A DNA stretch of 64,000 bases from Chryseobacterium lathyri (GCF_030812195.1 NZ_JAUSSF010000003.1:310001-374000); one strand, 5' to 3'. Shown: positions 25,765 through 34,610, numbered from the stretch's first letter. The notes: generated by a model not told the origin, from the letters alone. Translations and numbers: made by a program.

Positions 25765-27195
25765 ATGAAAGAAATTAATATCAAAAATATCGCGATAACG
25801 TTTGCCATTGCATTGATCATATGGTTTATTCCGGCTCCTGAAGGGGTCACTGAAAACGCCTGGCATCTGTTTGCTATTTTTGCGGCAACCATTTTAGGAA
25901 TTATCCTCAAAGCAGCTCCTATGGGCACTATGTGTATGATGGCCATTGCATTTACAGCGCTTACGCAGGTAGTCGCTCCCGGAGATGCAGGAAAATCCAT
26001 TACGAAAGCATTGTCAGGTTTTGGAGATAAGGTAATCTGGCTGATCGGGATCTCATTCTTTATTGCCAGAGGATTTATCAAAACCGGATTGGGGAACAGG
26101 ATTGCCTTTTTATTCATCAGAATCTTCGGTAAAAGCTCGTTGGGACTAGCCTACGGACTTGGACTGGCCGATGTATGTCTGGCTCCTGCCATTCCCAGTA
26201 ATACAGCAAGAGGTGGCGGAATTATCTACCCTATCATGAAATCTATGGCCATAAGTTTTGACTCAGTTCCTGAAAAACCGGAAACTCACAGAAAATTGGG
26301 CTCTTTCCTTACGCTCAACAGTTATTATATGAACCTCATCGCTTCATCCATGTTTCTTACCGGAACAGCAAGTAACCCAATGTGTCAGAAATTTGCAGCG
26401 AATTTAGGGATCAATATCACCTGGATGTCATGGGCTGCCGCCGGCTTCGTTCCCGGATTGGTGGCTTTCTTTGTCGTTCCTTTGGTTTTATACAAATTAT
26501 ATCCGCCTGAACTGAAAAAAACAGGGGATGCGCCGAAAATGGCCGCTCAAAAACTAAAAGAAATGGGGCCTATTTCCCGAAATGAATGGCTGATGTTATT
26601 GGCATTCTTCATTCTATTAGCACTTTGGATATTTGGAGGAGCGTTGTCAATTGATGCTACGACAACGGCTTTCATTGGACTTACCATGTTACTTCTTACT
26701 TCCGTACTGACGTGGGAAGATATCAAAGGAGAAAAAGGAGCCTGGGACACGATTGTGTGGTTCGCGGTTCTGGTGATGATGGCCAGTTCTTTAAATGAGC
26801 TGGGTTTCATCGGCTGGTTCAGTGATCTTATCAAAGTAAAAATAGGCGGATTAAGCTGGCAAGTAGCCTTTCCGGTGATCATTGTCGTGTACTTTTTCAG
26901 TCACTATATTTTCGCGAGCGCAACAGCTCACGTGGCTGCCATGTATGCAGCTTTGTTAGGAGTTGGCGTTTCTTTAGGAATTCCGCCTATGCTGTTAGCT
27001 ATGATGCTTGGTTTCTTAGGTTCAATTTACGGAGTGCTTACCCATTACGGCCATGGCCCTGCTCCGGTATTCTACGGAAGCGGTTATGTTGAACTGAAAG
27101 CCTGGTGGCTGAGAGGTCTTGAAATCGGAATTGTTTTACTCATCATCTATATGGGAGTAGGAGGACTTTGGATGAAAGTTTTAGGATATTATTAA
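25765..27195 (+). CDS. DASS-family anion permease, probably dicarboxylate:Na+ symporter
   Basis: A 476-residue inner-membrane protein with about 11-12 hydrophobic segments. It carries the DASS (SLC13/CitT) landmarks: the substrate and sodium loops SNTARGGGIIYPIM near residue 150 and TGTASNP near 205 (the S-N-T motif in two inverted copies), and HYIFASATAHVAAMY near 380. The family imports succinate, malate, fumarate or citrate with sodium, or exchanges them. Its neighbours, a porin 21 bases before and succinate dehydrogenase subunits 17 bases after, support C4-dicarboxylate transport and possible fumarate/succinate exchange. Confidence 0.87.
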   Translation: MKEINIKNIAITFAIALIIWFIPAPEGVTENAWHLFAIFAATILGIILKAAPMGTMCMMAIAFTALTQVVAPGDAGKSITKALSGFGDKVIWLIGISFFIARGFIKTGLGNRIAFLFIRIFGKSSLGLAYGLGLADVCLAPAIPSNTARGGGIIYPIMKSMAISFDSVPEKPETHRKLGSFLTLNSYYMNLIASSMFLTGTASNPMCQKFAANLGINITWMSWAAAGFVPGLVAFFVVPLVLYKLYPPELKKTGDAPKMAAQKLKEMGPISRNEWLMLLAFFILLALWIFGGALSIDATTTAFIGLTMLLLTSVLTWEDIKGEKGAWDTIVWFAVLVMMASSLNELGFIGWFSDLIKVKIGGLSWQVAFPVIIVVYFFSHYIFASATAHVAAMYAALLGVGVSLGIPPMLLAMMLGFLGSIYGVLTHYGHGPAPVFYGSGYVELKAWWLRGLEIGIVLLIIYMGVGGLWMKVLGYY

Positions 27196-27212
27196 TCAAT
27201 TAAATAAAAAAT

Positions 27213-27869
27213 ATGCTGTCAACCTTGTCAAGAAAAATGCTGATGTGCCTTACAGGACTTTTTCTGAGCTTCTTCCTGCTGATTCATTTCTTGGGAAACC
27301 TCCAGCTGTTTCTTCCACCGGAGCAGGCGCACCTTCAGTTTAATGCCTATTCGCATTTTCTGTCCGGCAACATTGCGATCAAAATGGTTTCATATGTTCT
27401 GTATGCAAGTATTATCCTGCATGCTCTGGACGGACTGGTCATTACCCTGAAAAATAAAAAATCTGGCGGAAATTATCAGTCGGAAAAACGCGACAGAGCG
27501 AGTAGATGGTATTCCCGAAATATGGGAATTCTCGGTACCCTGATCCTGATATTCCTGGTGATTCACTTTCAGAATTTCTGGTATGTCTACAAATTTGGAA
27601 ACCCACCGCTGGATGAAAACGGAAATAAGGATCTGTACATTCTTGTCGTAACGGTTTTCAAGGAATGGTGGTACGTCATCATTTATATATTATCAATGGG
27701 AGCTTTATGCTATCATCTGATCCACGGAATTCACAGTGCAGCCAGAACGTTGGGATTATTTCACCCCAAATTTGTGAAATGGTTTAAAACCGCGGGAATT
27801 GTCTATTCAGTCATTATCAGTATAGGTTTTGCACTGATGCCCGTTTACGTATTCTTTACTGCCCATTAA
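27213..27869 (+). CDS. sdhC: Succinate dehydrogenase/fumarate reductase cytochrome b subunit
   Basis: A 218-residue protein with five hydrophobic helices, the one-subunit, two-heme membrane anchor of the Wolinella/Bacillus type. Likely heme-ligand histidines are H25 (LLIHFLGN), the one in IILHALDGL (about 70), the one in LVIHFQNFW (about 112) and the one in LCYHLIHGIHSA (about 170). It anchors the flavoprotein and iron-sulfur subunits and passes electrons between quinone and the dicarboxylate. The gene order C-A-B with 12-base gaps is standard. In this class the enzyme can run either way; with menaquinone, fumarate reduction is feasible. Confidence 0.9.
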   Translation: MLSTLSRKMLMCLTGLFLSFFLLIHFLGNLQLFLPPEQAHLQFNAYSHFLSGNIAIKMVSYVLYASIILHALDGLVITLKNKKSGGNYQSEKRDRASRWYSRNMGILGTLILIFLVIHFQNFWYVYKFGNPPLDENGNKDLYILVVTVFKEWWYVIIYILSMGALCYHLIHGIHSAARTLGLFHPKFVKWFKTAGIVYSVIISIGFALMPVYVFFTAH

Positions 27870-27881
27870 AACAGAAAAGTT

Positions 27882-29798
27882 ATGATCTTAAATTCAAAAA
27901 TACCACAGGGCCCATTGGAACAAAAATGGGATAATTATAAAAAGAAAGCAAAGCTCGTCAATCCTGCTAACCGTAAAAAGCTGGACGTTATTGTAGTAGG
28001 AACCGGGCTGGCAGGAAGCTCCGTTGCTGCTTCCCTGGGCGAAATGGGTTACAATGTCAAATCATTCTGTTTCCAGGACAGTCCAAGAAGAGCTCATTCT
28101 GTAGCCGCGCAAGGTGGCGTGAATGCCGCTAAAAATTATAAAAATGATGGTGACAGCGTTTACAGAATGTTTGCAGATACACTGAAAGGCGGAGATTTCA
28201 GAGCCCGTGAAGCAAATGTCTACCGTATGGCAGAATGTTCTTTAAACCTCATCGATCAGGCCGTAGCACAAGGGGTTCCGTTCGGACGTGAATATGGTGG
28301 CTACCTCAACAACCGTTCCTTCGGTGGGGTTCAGGTGAGCCGTACGTTTTATGCAAGGGGACAAACCGGGCAACAGCTGCTTCTGGGAGCCTATCAGGCG
28401 CTGATGAGGCAAGTTGGAAAAGGAACCGTGCAACTATATTCTCGACATGAAATGCTTGATCTGGTCATGATCGATGGCAAAGCAAGAGGAATTATTGTCA
28501 GAAATTTAGATACCGGGGAAATTGAAAGACATGCTGCACATGCCGTTGTTCTCGCAACCGGAGGTTATGGAAAGATTTATTATCTCTCAACCCTGGCAAT
28601 GGGTTGTAACGGGTCTGCAATCTGGCGGGCTCATAAGAAAGGAGCTTTAATGGCTTCACCGAGCTGGATTCAGGTACATCCTACTTCCCTTCCGCAATCA
28701 GGAGATTATCAGTCTAAATTAACTTTAATGTCAGAATCATTACGTAATGACGGAAGAATCTGGGTCCCTTCAAAAGCTGAGGAAACCAGACCACCCAATG
28801 ATATTCCGGAAAACGAAAGAGATTATTATCTGGAGCGCCGGTATCCTGCTTTTGGAAACCTGGCTCCGAGAGATATTTCTTCCCGTGCTGCCAAAGAAAG
28901 AATTGATGCCGGCTATGGAATCGGGCCTCTGAAAAATGCTGTTTATCTTGATTTTTCCAAGGCGATCAGAGAACAGGGAAAGGAAAAGATCCAGGAGAAA
29001 TACGGAAATTTATTTGATATGTATCTTAAGATCACAGGATATAATGCCTATAATGAACCGATGATGATCTCCCCTTCTGCCCACTTTTCGATGGGTGGTC
29101 TATGGGTAGATTATGAACTGATGACTACCATTCCTGGGCTTTTTGCTTTGGGAGAGGCTAATTTTGCGGATCACGGAGCCAACAGATTGGGCGCTAATTC
29201 CCTTCTGCAAGCTTCTGTAGACGGCTATTTTATTGCTCCTTATACCATTGCCAATTATTTAGCCGATGAGATCCACACCGGAGAAATTTCACCGGATGCT
29301 TCTGAATTTGAAGTGGCAGAAAAAGCGGTAAAAGAACAGATTCAAGGTTTCATCAATATCAAGGGAACCAAAACGGTTGATTATTTTCATAAAACTTTAG
29401 GAAAACTTTTATACGATTATTGCGGACTGGCAAGAAATGAAGAGGGTTTGAAATACGCGATAGAAGAAATCAGGAAACTAAAACAGGAATTTTACCAGGA
29501 TGTACGAGTTTCCGGACAAGGGAACCAAATGAATTCAGAACTGGAAAAAGCGGGCCGCGTTGCCGATTATTTCGAGATCGGGGAACTGATGTGTTATGAT
29601 GCCTTAACCCGGAATGAATCCTGCGGTGCCCACTTCCGCGAAGAATTTCAAACCCCGGACGGAGAAGCACTTAGAAACGATACCGAATATCAGTTTATCT
29701 CTGCCTGGGCATGGAAAGGCGAAAGTACTGAACCTGAACTGATCAAAGAACCGCTGATATTTGAGGAAATACAGCCTACCGTAAGAAGTTACAAATAA
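27882..29798 (+). CDS. sdhA: Succinate dehydrogenase/fumarate reductase flavoprotein subunit
   Basis: A 638-residue flavoprotein with a FAD Rossmann motif [15 protein letters not shown] (38-52). H72 in [15 protein letters not shown] is the expected site of covalent FAD attachment. HPTSLPQSG (about 267) and the catalytic arginine region ARDISSRA (about 330) follow, and the second nucleotide part holds [20 protein letters not shown] (about 415-434) and [10 protein letters not shown]. It catalyses succinate to fumarate or the reverse. Sequence and size fit the Bacteroidota type B enzyme. It lies between the cytochrome b and iron-sulfur genes. Confidence 0.93.
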   Translation: MILNSKIPQGPLEQKWDNYKKKAKLVNPANRKKLDVIVVGTGLAGSSVAASLGEMGYNVKSFCFQDSPRRAHSVAAQGGVNAAKNYKNDGDSVYRMFADTLKGGDFRAREANVYRMAECSLNLIDQAVAQGVPFGREYGGYLNNRSFGGVQVSRTFYARGQTGQQLLLGAYQALMRQVGKGTVQLYSRHEMLDLVMIDGKARGIIVRNLDTGEIERHAAHAVVLATGGYGKIYYLSTLAMGCNGSAIWRAHKKGALMASPSWIQVHPTSLPQSGDYQSKLTLMSESLRNDGRIWVPSKAEETRPPNDIPENERDYYLERRYPAFGNLAPRDISSRAAKERIDAGYGIGPLKNAVYLDFSKAIREQGKEKIQEKYGNLFDMYLKITGYNAYNEPMMISPSAHFSMGGLWVDYELMTTIPGLFALGEANFADHGANRLGANSLLQASVDGYFIAPYTIANYLADEIHTGEISPDASEFEVAEKAVKEQIQGFINIKGTKTVDYFHKTLGKLLYDYCGLARNEEGLKYAIEEIRKLKQEFYQDVRVSGQGNQMNSELEKAGRVADYFEIGELMCYDALTRNESCGAHFREEFQTPDGEALRNDTEYQFISAWAWKGESTEPELIKEPLIFEEIQPTVRSYK

Positions 29799-29810
29799 AA
29801 AACAGAAATT

Positions 29811-30566
29811 ATGGATTTACATCTTAAGATATGGAGACAGAAAGACAGAGAGAGCAAAGGAAAACTGGTCAGTTATGATCTGAAACAACTGAACCCTCAT
29901 ATGTCTTTCCTGGAAATGCTGGATACTTTAAATGAAAAACTCATTACTGAAGGCGACGAACCTGTAGAATTTGATCACGACTGCCGGGAAGGGATCTGCG
30001 GGCAGTGCGGTATGATGATCAACGGAATTGCCCACGGCCCTTTAAAAAATACAACGACCTGCCAGCTTCACTTACGGTCTTTCAAAGACGGTGAAACCAT
30101 TTTAATCGAACCTTTCCGGGCAGAAGCTTTCCCGGTAAAGAAAGACCTTAAAGTAGACCGGTCTGCTTTTGACAGAATTATTTCTTCAGGCGGATTTGTC
30201 TCGGTGAATACAGGCCAGGCCCCTGATGCAACAGCGATAGCAGTTACCCATCAAATAGCTGAGGAAGCTTTTGATTCTGCAGCCTGTATCGGATGTGGTG
30301 CATGTGTAGCCACCTGCAAAAACGGAAGTGCTGCCTTATTTACTTCCGCAAAAATTACTCATATGGTCCTTCTTCCTCAGGGTAAAGAAGAAAGGAGCGA
30401 ACGTGTCCTGAATATGGTCACTCAGATGGATCATGAACTTTTCGGGCATTGCTCCAATACGGAAGCCTGTGAAGTGGAATGTCCTCAGGGAATTTCTGTC
30501 CTGAATATCGCCCGGATGAATTATGAGTATGGAAGGGCACTGTTTTTCAGAAGAAAGAGTAAATAA
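29811..30566 (+). CDS. sdhB: Succinate dehydrogenase/fumarate reductase iron-sulfur subunit
   Basis: A 251-residue electron-transfer subunit with all three clusters' ligands: [2Fe-2S] C58, C63, C66, C84 (DCREGICGQCGMMINGIAHG); [4Fe-4S] C159, C162, C165, C169 (ACIGCGACVATCK); and [3Fe-4S] C214, C220, C224 (GHCSNTEACEVECPQG). It passes electrons between FAD in subunit A and the hemes and quinone in subunit C. It is the last gene of the porin-transporter-SDH run, with 12 bases to sdhA and a terminator 9 bases after its stop. Confidence 0.94.
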   Translation: MDLHLKIWRQKDRESKGKLVSYDLKQLNPHMSFLEMLDTLNEKLITEGDEPVEFDHDCREGICGQCGMMINGIAHGPLKNTTTCQLHLRSFKDGETILIEPFRAEAFPVKKDLKVDRSAFDRIISSGGFVSVNTGQAPDATAIAVTHQIAEEAFDSAACIGCGACVATCKNGSAALFTSAKITHMVLLPQGKEERSERVLNMVTQMDHELFGHCSNTEACEVECPQGISVLNIARMNYEYGRALFFRRKSK

Positions 30567-30574
30567 AAGAAAAT

Positions 30575-30618
30575 AAAAATAGCGGATAGGGCAATTTGCT
30601 TTCTCCGCTATTTTTATT
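30575..30618. terminator. Terminator after sdhB, usable on both strands
   Basis: AAAAATAGCGGA pairs with TCCGCTATTTTT across a 17-base loop; T-runs on both sides serve sdhB (plus) and the membrane protein gene ending at 30642 (minus). Confidence 0.75.
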
Positions 30619-30641
30619 TTGCTTATTATTCTATTTTCGTT

Positions 30642-31601
30642 CTAAACTCCCGGTATGGTTATTTTCTTAGGATCATTTTCGTTGTACAGGATTTCCACGG
30701 TTCCCTGTTTTGGGACAGAGGAAAGATCAAGAAGCCGTACAATTTTTTTGTAAGTTGTAATGTGTTCAGCGCCTTTAGTATCTTTAAAACTAACCTGAAA
30801 CATAATTTGGGGCTGATCATTTACCGTCAATCCGGTTTGAGTGACACTGATGATCTGTGCTAAAGCACTTCTCCCGGCAAACAGGATCTGCTCTTCTTTT
30901 TTATTCTTTATAAGTTTTCCAACAATCAGCTTATATACCAACAGGGTTAAGAGGAACATGACCCCACTGAAAATAATCGGATGCATAAAGGTAAGGAACC
31001 TCCAGCCGAAATCAAATGATTCCCTCAGGTAAAAATAGCTGTAAAGTCCTATGACATAAGCAATCATGAAAACCACAATTACAATCCTCAAGATCATATT
31101 TTTAACTTTAAATTTGGTCTGTGCCCCGCTTAGAATAAAATAGGGTTCTTTCGAAATATCAGGATTCAGAAGAAGCTTAACCGTTTTTCCAACATCAAAT
31201 CTTTTTTCCAGAGGTTTTGTATCATAGAACATCATTTCGTGCCGGATCAGTGTATTGCTGAGATTCCGAAAAGAAAGAACAATATGGATCAGATTGATAT
31301 TGGTCCCGGGATTATATTTTACAAGCTTATAATCTGTAATTTCCGCTTCCCTCGGAAGTCCGTTCTGAACAATATGACTGATGGTATTTTTTTCCTTAAA
31401 AGTTTTAATGAGAAGATTGTTGATCAGAAAAACTAAAACATACAGCCATATCAGCAAAGAAAAACCGAGATATACATAGCTCACTGCCAATGTATTTCTC
31501 GGTTCCGTTGTTATTTCCGAAGTCGTCAGATAAATAAAGATCGGAAACGGTATGCAGAAAAAAAGCATATAGAGTGTCCAGAAAATGATCATAAATTTCA
31601 T
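30642..31601 (-). CDS. Hypothetical membrane protein with two soluble beta domains
   Basis: A 319-residue protein with four membrane segments in two pairs (about 5-27 and 40-66; about 170-190 and 203-228). Each pair is followed by a soluble segment of about 90 residues; the two look alike in pattern (GLPREAEITDYKLVKYNPGT... and GRSALAQIISVTQTGLTVND..., then a short strand with F..G..VK/LLLNP or QGTVEILYNENDP). This is the layout of DUF3592-like proteins and suggests an internal duplication. No function is known to me. It lies 61 bases downstream of the YejK-like gene on the same strand. Confidence 0.7.
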   Translation of the reverse strand: MKFMIIFWTLYMLFFCIPFPIFIYLTTSEITTEPRNTLAVSYVYLGFSLLIWLYVLVFLINNLLIKTFKEKNTISHIVQNGLPREAEITDYKLVKYNPGTNINLIHIVLSFRNLSNTLIRHEMMFYDTKPLEKRFDVGKTVKLLLNPDISKEPYFILSGAQTKFKVKNMILRIVIVVFMIAYVIGLYSYFYLRESFDFGWRFLTFMHPIIFSGVMFLLTLLVYKLIVGKLIKNKKEEQILFAGRSALAQIISVTQTGLTVNDQPQIMFQVSFKDTKGAEHITTYKKIVRLLDLSSVPKQGTVEILYNENDPKKITIPGV

Positions 31602-31662
31602 AACTGTTTATTTTGCGGTGCGATATAAAGTTATGATATTATTCTTTAACGGACTTTCCTCT

Positions 31663-32709
31663 TTAAACTTCTTTATCGAAATAAAGTCTGTAGTATTTTC
31701 CTTTATCGTCCTCACCCATTTCCAGCTTCTGCCTGTCGCCGTGGATATAGATATGGAAATTTTTATCCAGTTTGATAATGCTTTTGAAATGACGCTGGGT
31801 TTTCTTTACTGCCGCTTCACTGATCGGGAATTCTTCAGCAATGTTCACCTGCATATCCTGCTCGTAATCCGTTTTGAAATTCACGAAACTTTCAATCACA
31901 TGCTGGTCTCCCAATACTTCATTGGTAAAGTCATCCAGTTTAAACTCTTCTTTTTCTTTGAAGAAATTAATGGATTTATTTAAAAAATCTGCCTGATCTG
32001 CCTTGGAAACTTCAAATTCCTGTGGAAGCTGTTTCGTGATATAATCTTTGTAAACCATCAGGGCTTCCTGGGTGTGGAAATATTCGTCGTCACGCTGTTT
32101 TACTTTCAGGAAATCTTCGAACCAGTAGTACATATCTCCGTTTTTGTTATTGTCAACCACAGAAAGTACATATCCGGTCTCTTTATTATTGTTGTAGATC
32201 AAAGCTGCCTTATCAATTTTAGACAGACCGATTCCTTGGTCTTTTTCTATGTCAAAAGTTTCTTCCTGAGGAGAAATCTTCAGGAAAGATTCTCTCTTTT
32301 CTGTTTTAAAAATCCCGATTTTATCTACTTTATCCGGACGGTCGCTTTCTTCCTCGAAAAGAACAATAAACAGTTCCCCGCCTTGAACTCTTGGGTTTTC
32401 AGCCGCTTCAAAAAGATGTTTTGCAATATTTTCAGATTCCCAAAGGAACTTTGCTTTGTCTTCAAAGATCTCGGAAACGGAACTGTAGACAGGATTATTG
32501 ACCAAATACGTGTCACTGTAAAAATTGAAGGTCTCTTCTGATTTAAAAGAGCCTAAAAAGTAATCTTCAAGCAATTCTGCCATTCCTTCTTCCAGCTTCA
32601 GCTCTTCCTGAGACAGCGTTAAAGATTCTCCGTTGATTTTATTTCCTACTCGGTGTACTATAATTTTTGAAAACATGTCCTGAATAATTTGGAGTGCAAA
32701 GATATTCAT
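31663..32709 (-). CDS. Nucleoid-associated protein, YejK/NdpA family
   Basis: A protein of about 348 residues, cytoplasmic. The N-terminal MFSKIIVHRVGNKINGESL matches the opening strand of the YejK family (conserved H and GNK), and the acidic helical body with ELLEDYFLGSF and YDFTNEVLGDQHVIESF-like segments is typical. E. coli YejK is associated with the nucleoid, but its action is not well known. The frame is open to 32745; three starts are possible (32745, 32709, 32676). I used 32709 because an A/G-rich stretch precedes it, but 32676, right at MFSKIIVH, is also reasonable. The function is inferred from family alone. Confidence 0.75.
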   Translation of the reverse strand: MNIFALQIIQDMFSKIIVHRVGNKINGESLTLSQEELKLEEGMAELLEDYFLGSFKSEETFNFYSDTYLVNNPVYSSVSEIFEDKAKFLWESENIAKHLFEAAENPRVQGGELFIVLFEEESDRPDKVDKIGIFKTEKRESFLKISPQEETFDIEKDQGIGLSKIDKAALIYNNNKETGYVLSVVDNNKNGDMYYWFEDFLKVKQRDDEYFHTQEALMVYKDYITKQLPQEFEVSKADQADFLNKSINFFKEKEEFKLDDFTNEVLGDQHVIESFVNFKTDYEQDMQVNIAEEFPISEAAVKKTQRHFKSIIKLDKNFHIYIHGDRQKLEMGEDDKGKYYRLYFDKEV

Positions 32710-32745
32710 TCTATTCTTTCTATCATATAAATAAAATGATCCCAA

Positions 32746-33070
32746 AAACTAAAAAGTTGATTTAACATTAAGTTTTGTTTGCTGTTCAAAAAATATTTAA
32801 AAGATCTGCTCCATCTGCAAAATCTGCTGATATTTTTAATTTTTATAAAAAAGAGTATATTTTTTTATCTCTCGCAGATTTTTCAAATAGAGCAGATTAT
32901 ATTTCATACAGATAATTAAATCATAAAAGAAGTTTCTTCATTTCGTTTTGATAAAAACCTTATCATTTTGACATGTTTTTTTTCGAATATGCCACTCACA
33001 CAAAACACACAACAATCTGATTTTTAAATAATTAAATAAAATCTATTTTCAAAGGAACGCCATTGGCTTC
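32746..33070. repeat. 325-base intergenic region with a long imperfect inverted repeat
   Basis: The arms are 32804-32827 and 32874-32897: ATCTGCTC-C-AT-C-TG-C-AAAATCTGC against the reverse complement of the right arm, 21 of 24 positions identical, around 46 bases of A/T. ATCTGC is repeated within each arm. It could be a small mobile repeat, a protein-binding site or an RNA hairpin. The rest is AT-rich and should hold divergent promoters. Confidence 0.55.
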
Positions 33071-33253
33071 ATGATCTTCAAAACATACACAATGGACCTA
33101 AAGACCTTAAACCGCCTTGACAAGTTAAGAAGATTAAAAAGCAGAGGACCTGAAACTCCGAAATGGTTAAAACCTTATCATGTGCTTCTCATGGCTTTTC
33201 TGACCGTTTTCGTTTTTGGAGCCATCATTAAACTTTTAGAACAAAATCATTAA
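33071..33253 (+). CDS. Small single-pass membrane protein, cassette copy 1
   Basis: The frame gives 60 residues from ATG 33071, or 53 from ATG 33092 (MDLKTLNRLDKLRRLKS), which looks like the better start. The first 30 residues are strongly basic (KLRRLKSRGPETPKWLKPYH), then one membrane helix (about 20 residues, LLMAFLTVFVFGAIIKLL) and a short QNH tail. Its positive N-terminus would stay in the cytoplasm. It is followed after only 4 bases by a helical protein gene, and the same order is repeated at 33696-34271. No family is recognised. The pairing in two copies argues that it is a real gene. Confidence 0.6.
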   Translation: MIFKTYTMDLKTLNRLDKLRRLKSRGPETPKWLKPYHVLLMAFLTVFVFGAIIKLLEQNH

Positions 33254-33257
33254 TTAT

Positions 33258-33614
33258 ATGAACTATTCAGAAGCTGTCCAGGAAATTACTGAGATTATTC
33301 CTGACTTTGAAAAAGAACTTACAAAAAACAAGGCACAGAACCCATACAGCATGATCCGTACTTTCACAGAACGAATCAAAAGTATGGTCCGACAGAATGA
33401 CAGAAATGTTTTATTCAAAAGCCTTCAAAAGATGGACAAAATTTACACAAACGGAGATACTGCTTTAAAAAATGCAGTAGAAGGAATTTTTATTTATTCT
33501 CTGGACAATTTTACATCTTTCTGCAGTGGGGAATACAGAAAAGTGATTTTCAGTCACATTTCAAAGGAGTTACAGCAGACCTACTCCAAACAGATTTACA
33601 ATCATGGCATATAA
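33258..33614 (+). CDS. Small helical protein, cassette copy 1 (DUF7674-like)
   Basis: A 118-residue, cytoplasmic, all-helical protein. It is a clear paralogue of the protein at 33876: MDKIYTNGDTALKNAVEGIF then YSLDNF aligns with MDWIYRNGDSYVRTVIENLF then RSLESF, and the C-termini (ELQQTYSKQ, NFQLIYNEQ) also match. The helix-NGD-helix pattern is common in small proteins of the DUF7674 kind, some of which resemble immunity proteins of polymorphic toxins. That role is a guess; no toxin gene lies here. It lies 4 bases after a small membrane protein gene and is probably translated with it. Confidence 0.72.
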   Translation: MNYSEAVQEITEIIPDFEKELTKNKAQNPYSMIRTFTERIKSMVRQNDRNVLFKSLQKMDKIYTNGDTALKNAVEGIFIYSLDNFTSFCSGEYRKVIFSHISKELQQTYSKQIYNHGI

Positions 33615-33695
33615 ATTTTTTATTACATTTTTTATGTGTTTCATTACAAAAGCACATTTTGTCTAAAAATTAAAACAGCTAAAAATCAACAGGTT

Positions 33696-33827
33696 ATGAA
33701 AACAAAAATCAGAAGAATTTCCGACTGGAAAACATGGAAAACAACGACTAACAGACACAATACAGAGGTATTGCTTACTCACATTGCTGTGATCATAGGC
33801 GTTTTTATTATTGCTGCCATGCTGTAA
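33696..33827 (+). CDS. Small single-pass membrane protein, cassette copy 2
   Basis: 43 residues from ATG 33696 (MKTKIRRISDWKTWKTTTNR); the frame is open back to 33636, but that start lacks the basic opening. Like copy 1 it has a basic N-terminus of about 20 residues, then one membrane helix (LLTHIAVIIGVFIIAAML) at the very C-terminus. Similarity to copy 1 is in layout (R-hydrophobic-D/K-W/L pattern, then helix) more than in sequence. The paralogous helical protein follows 48 bases later. It is short, so confidence rests on the repeated gene order. Confidence 0.5.
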   Translation: MKTKIRRISDWKTWKTTTNRHNTEVLLTHIAVIIGVFIIAAML

Positions 33828-33875
33828 ATTTTGGTACACATTTGGCTGCAAGATAAGTACTGAAAAATATTAGTT

Positions 33876-34271
33876 ATGATGAAAGTACAAATGCAGGCTA
33901 TAAATAAGAAAATAGCCGTTGAATACTTAAAATTTTTCTATCCGCCACTTCGAAATGAAATCACACAGTTATCTGTTCAGGAAAACTTTGCAGGCGTTAT
34001 CCAGGCTACCATCAATTATTTGAAGGATATGCTGCAGGAATCGAAAATCTACATTGTAGCCCATCACATTAAGCTGATGGACTGGATCTACAGAAACGGT
34101 GATTCTTATGTAAGAACCGTCATCGAAAACCTGTTTGTAAGATCCCTGGAGAGTTTTAAAAAGCATTCCAAGACCCAGCATTGGAAGCTCCTTTATCAGA
34201 ACATGCCTGATAATTTTCAGCTTATTTATAATGAGCAACAGAAACAGGACGAGATTTTCTTCGGTAAATAA
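33876..34271 (+). CDS. Small helical protein, cassette copy 2 (DUF7674-like)
   Basis: A 131-residue helical protein, paralogue of the one at 33258. The shared core is MD-x-IY-x-NGD followed 11-12 residues later by F-x-x-SL-x-x-F. It has an N-terminal extension (MMKVQMQAINKKIAVEYLKF) not in copy 1; a start at the second ATG is possible. No signal peptide. The 62% or so unlike positions show that the duplication is old, which suggests both copies are kept for a purpose. A terminator follows at 34295. Confidence 0.72.
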   Translation: MMKVQMQAINKKIAVEYLKFFYPPLRNEITQLSVQENFAGVIQATINYLKDMLQESKIYIVAHHIKLMDWIYRNGDSYVRTVIENLFVRSLESFKKHSKTQHWKLLYQNMPDNFQLIYNEQQKQDEIFFGK

Positions 34272-34294
34272 GGAATAATTTAATTTGTAAATAG

Positions 34295-34325
34295 GCTCTT
34301 CAGGCATTTTGTCTGAGGAGCTTTT
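34295..34325 (+). terminator. Terminator after the duplicated cassette
   Basis: GCTCTTCAG/CTGAGGAGC (one T-G pair) with a 9-base loop, then TTTT; it lies 23 bases past the stop at 34271. Confidence 0.7.
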
Positions 34326-34519
34326 ATTTGAAGTTTTCGAAATTTGAAAAAGCGAAGATTTAGCGAAAAACATTGTTATGCTTGACAGATTTTTCACCGA
34401 AATATATTTCACTATACGGTGTAAAATGTGTAATTTTGAAAAATTTCCCGATAAACTTGATAACTATCGGAGATACTAATCTTTAGTCTGCTATTGATTA
34501 TAAAAACTAACAAATTTTG

Positions 34520-34610
34520 ACGATGTGTTATCAGATCCTAGAAATATCCTTTCATACATTTACTTGATCTGATAACAACCTCCCCTGACTGATGCCGGGG
34601 AGGTTTTACT
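34520..34610 (+). ncRNA. Putative small structured RNA
   Basis: Between a terminator (34295-34325) and a minus-strand gene ending at 34610 there is no plus-strand gene. Yet a perfect 11-bp inverted repeat GTTATCAGATC (34527-34537) and GATCTGATAAC (34566-34576) encloses 28 bases and is followed immediately by a second hairpin AACCTCCCC/GGGGAGGTT (34577-34605) with a TTTT tail on the plus strand only. AAATTTTG at 34512-34519 resembles a Bacteroidota -7 box. This is what an 80-90-nt RNA ending in its own terminator would look like. Two more hairpins (CACCG...CGGTG at 34395-34421 and CCGATA...TATCGG at 34448-34470) lie upstream and may extend it. I cannot assign it to a named RNA family. Confidence 0.5.

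Noticed and set aside
34577..34605. Hairpin as terminator of the minus-strand thioredoxin gene
   Set aside because: On the minus strand no T-run follows the stem; the tail is on the plus strand, so it was assigned to a putative small RNA.
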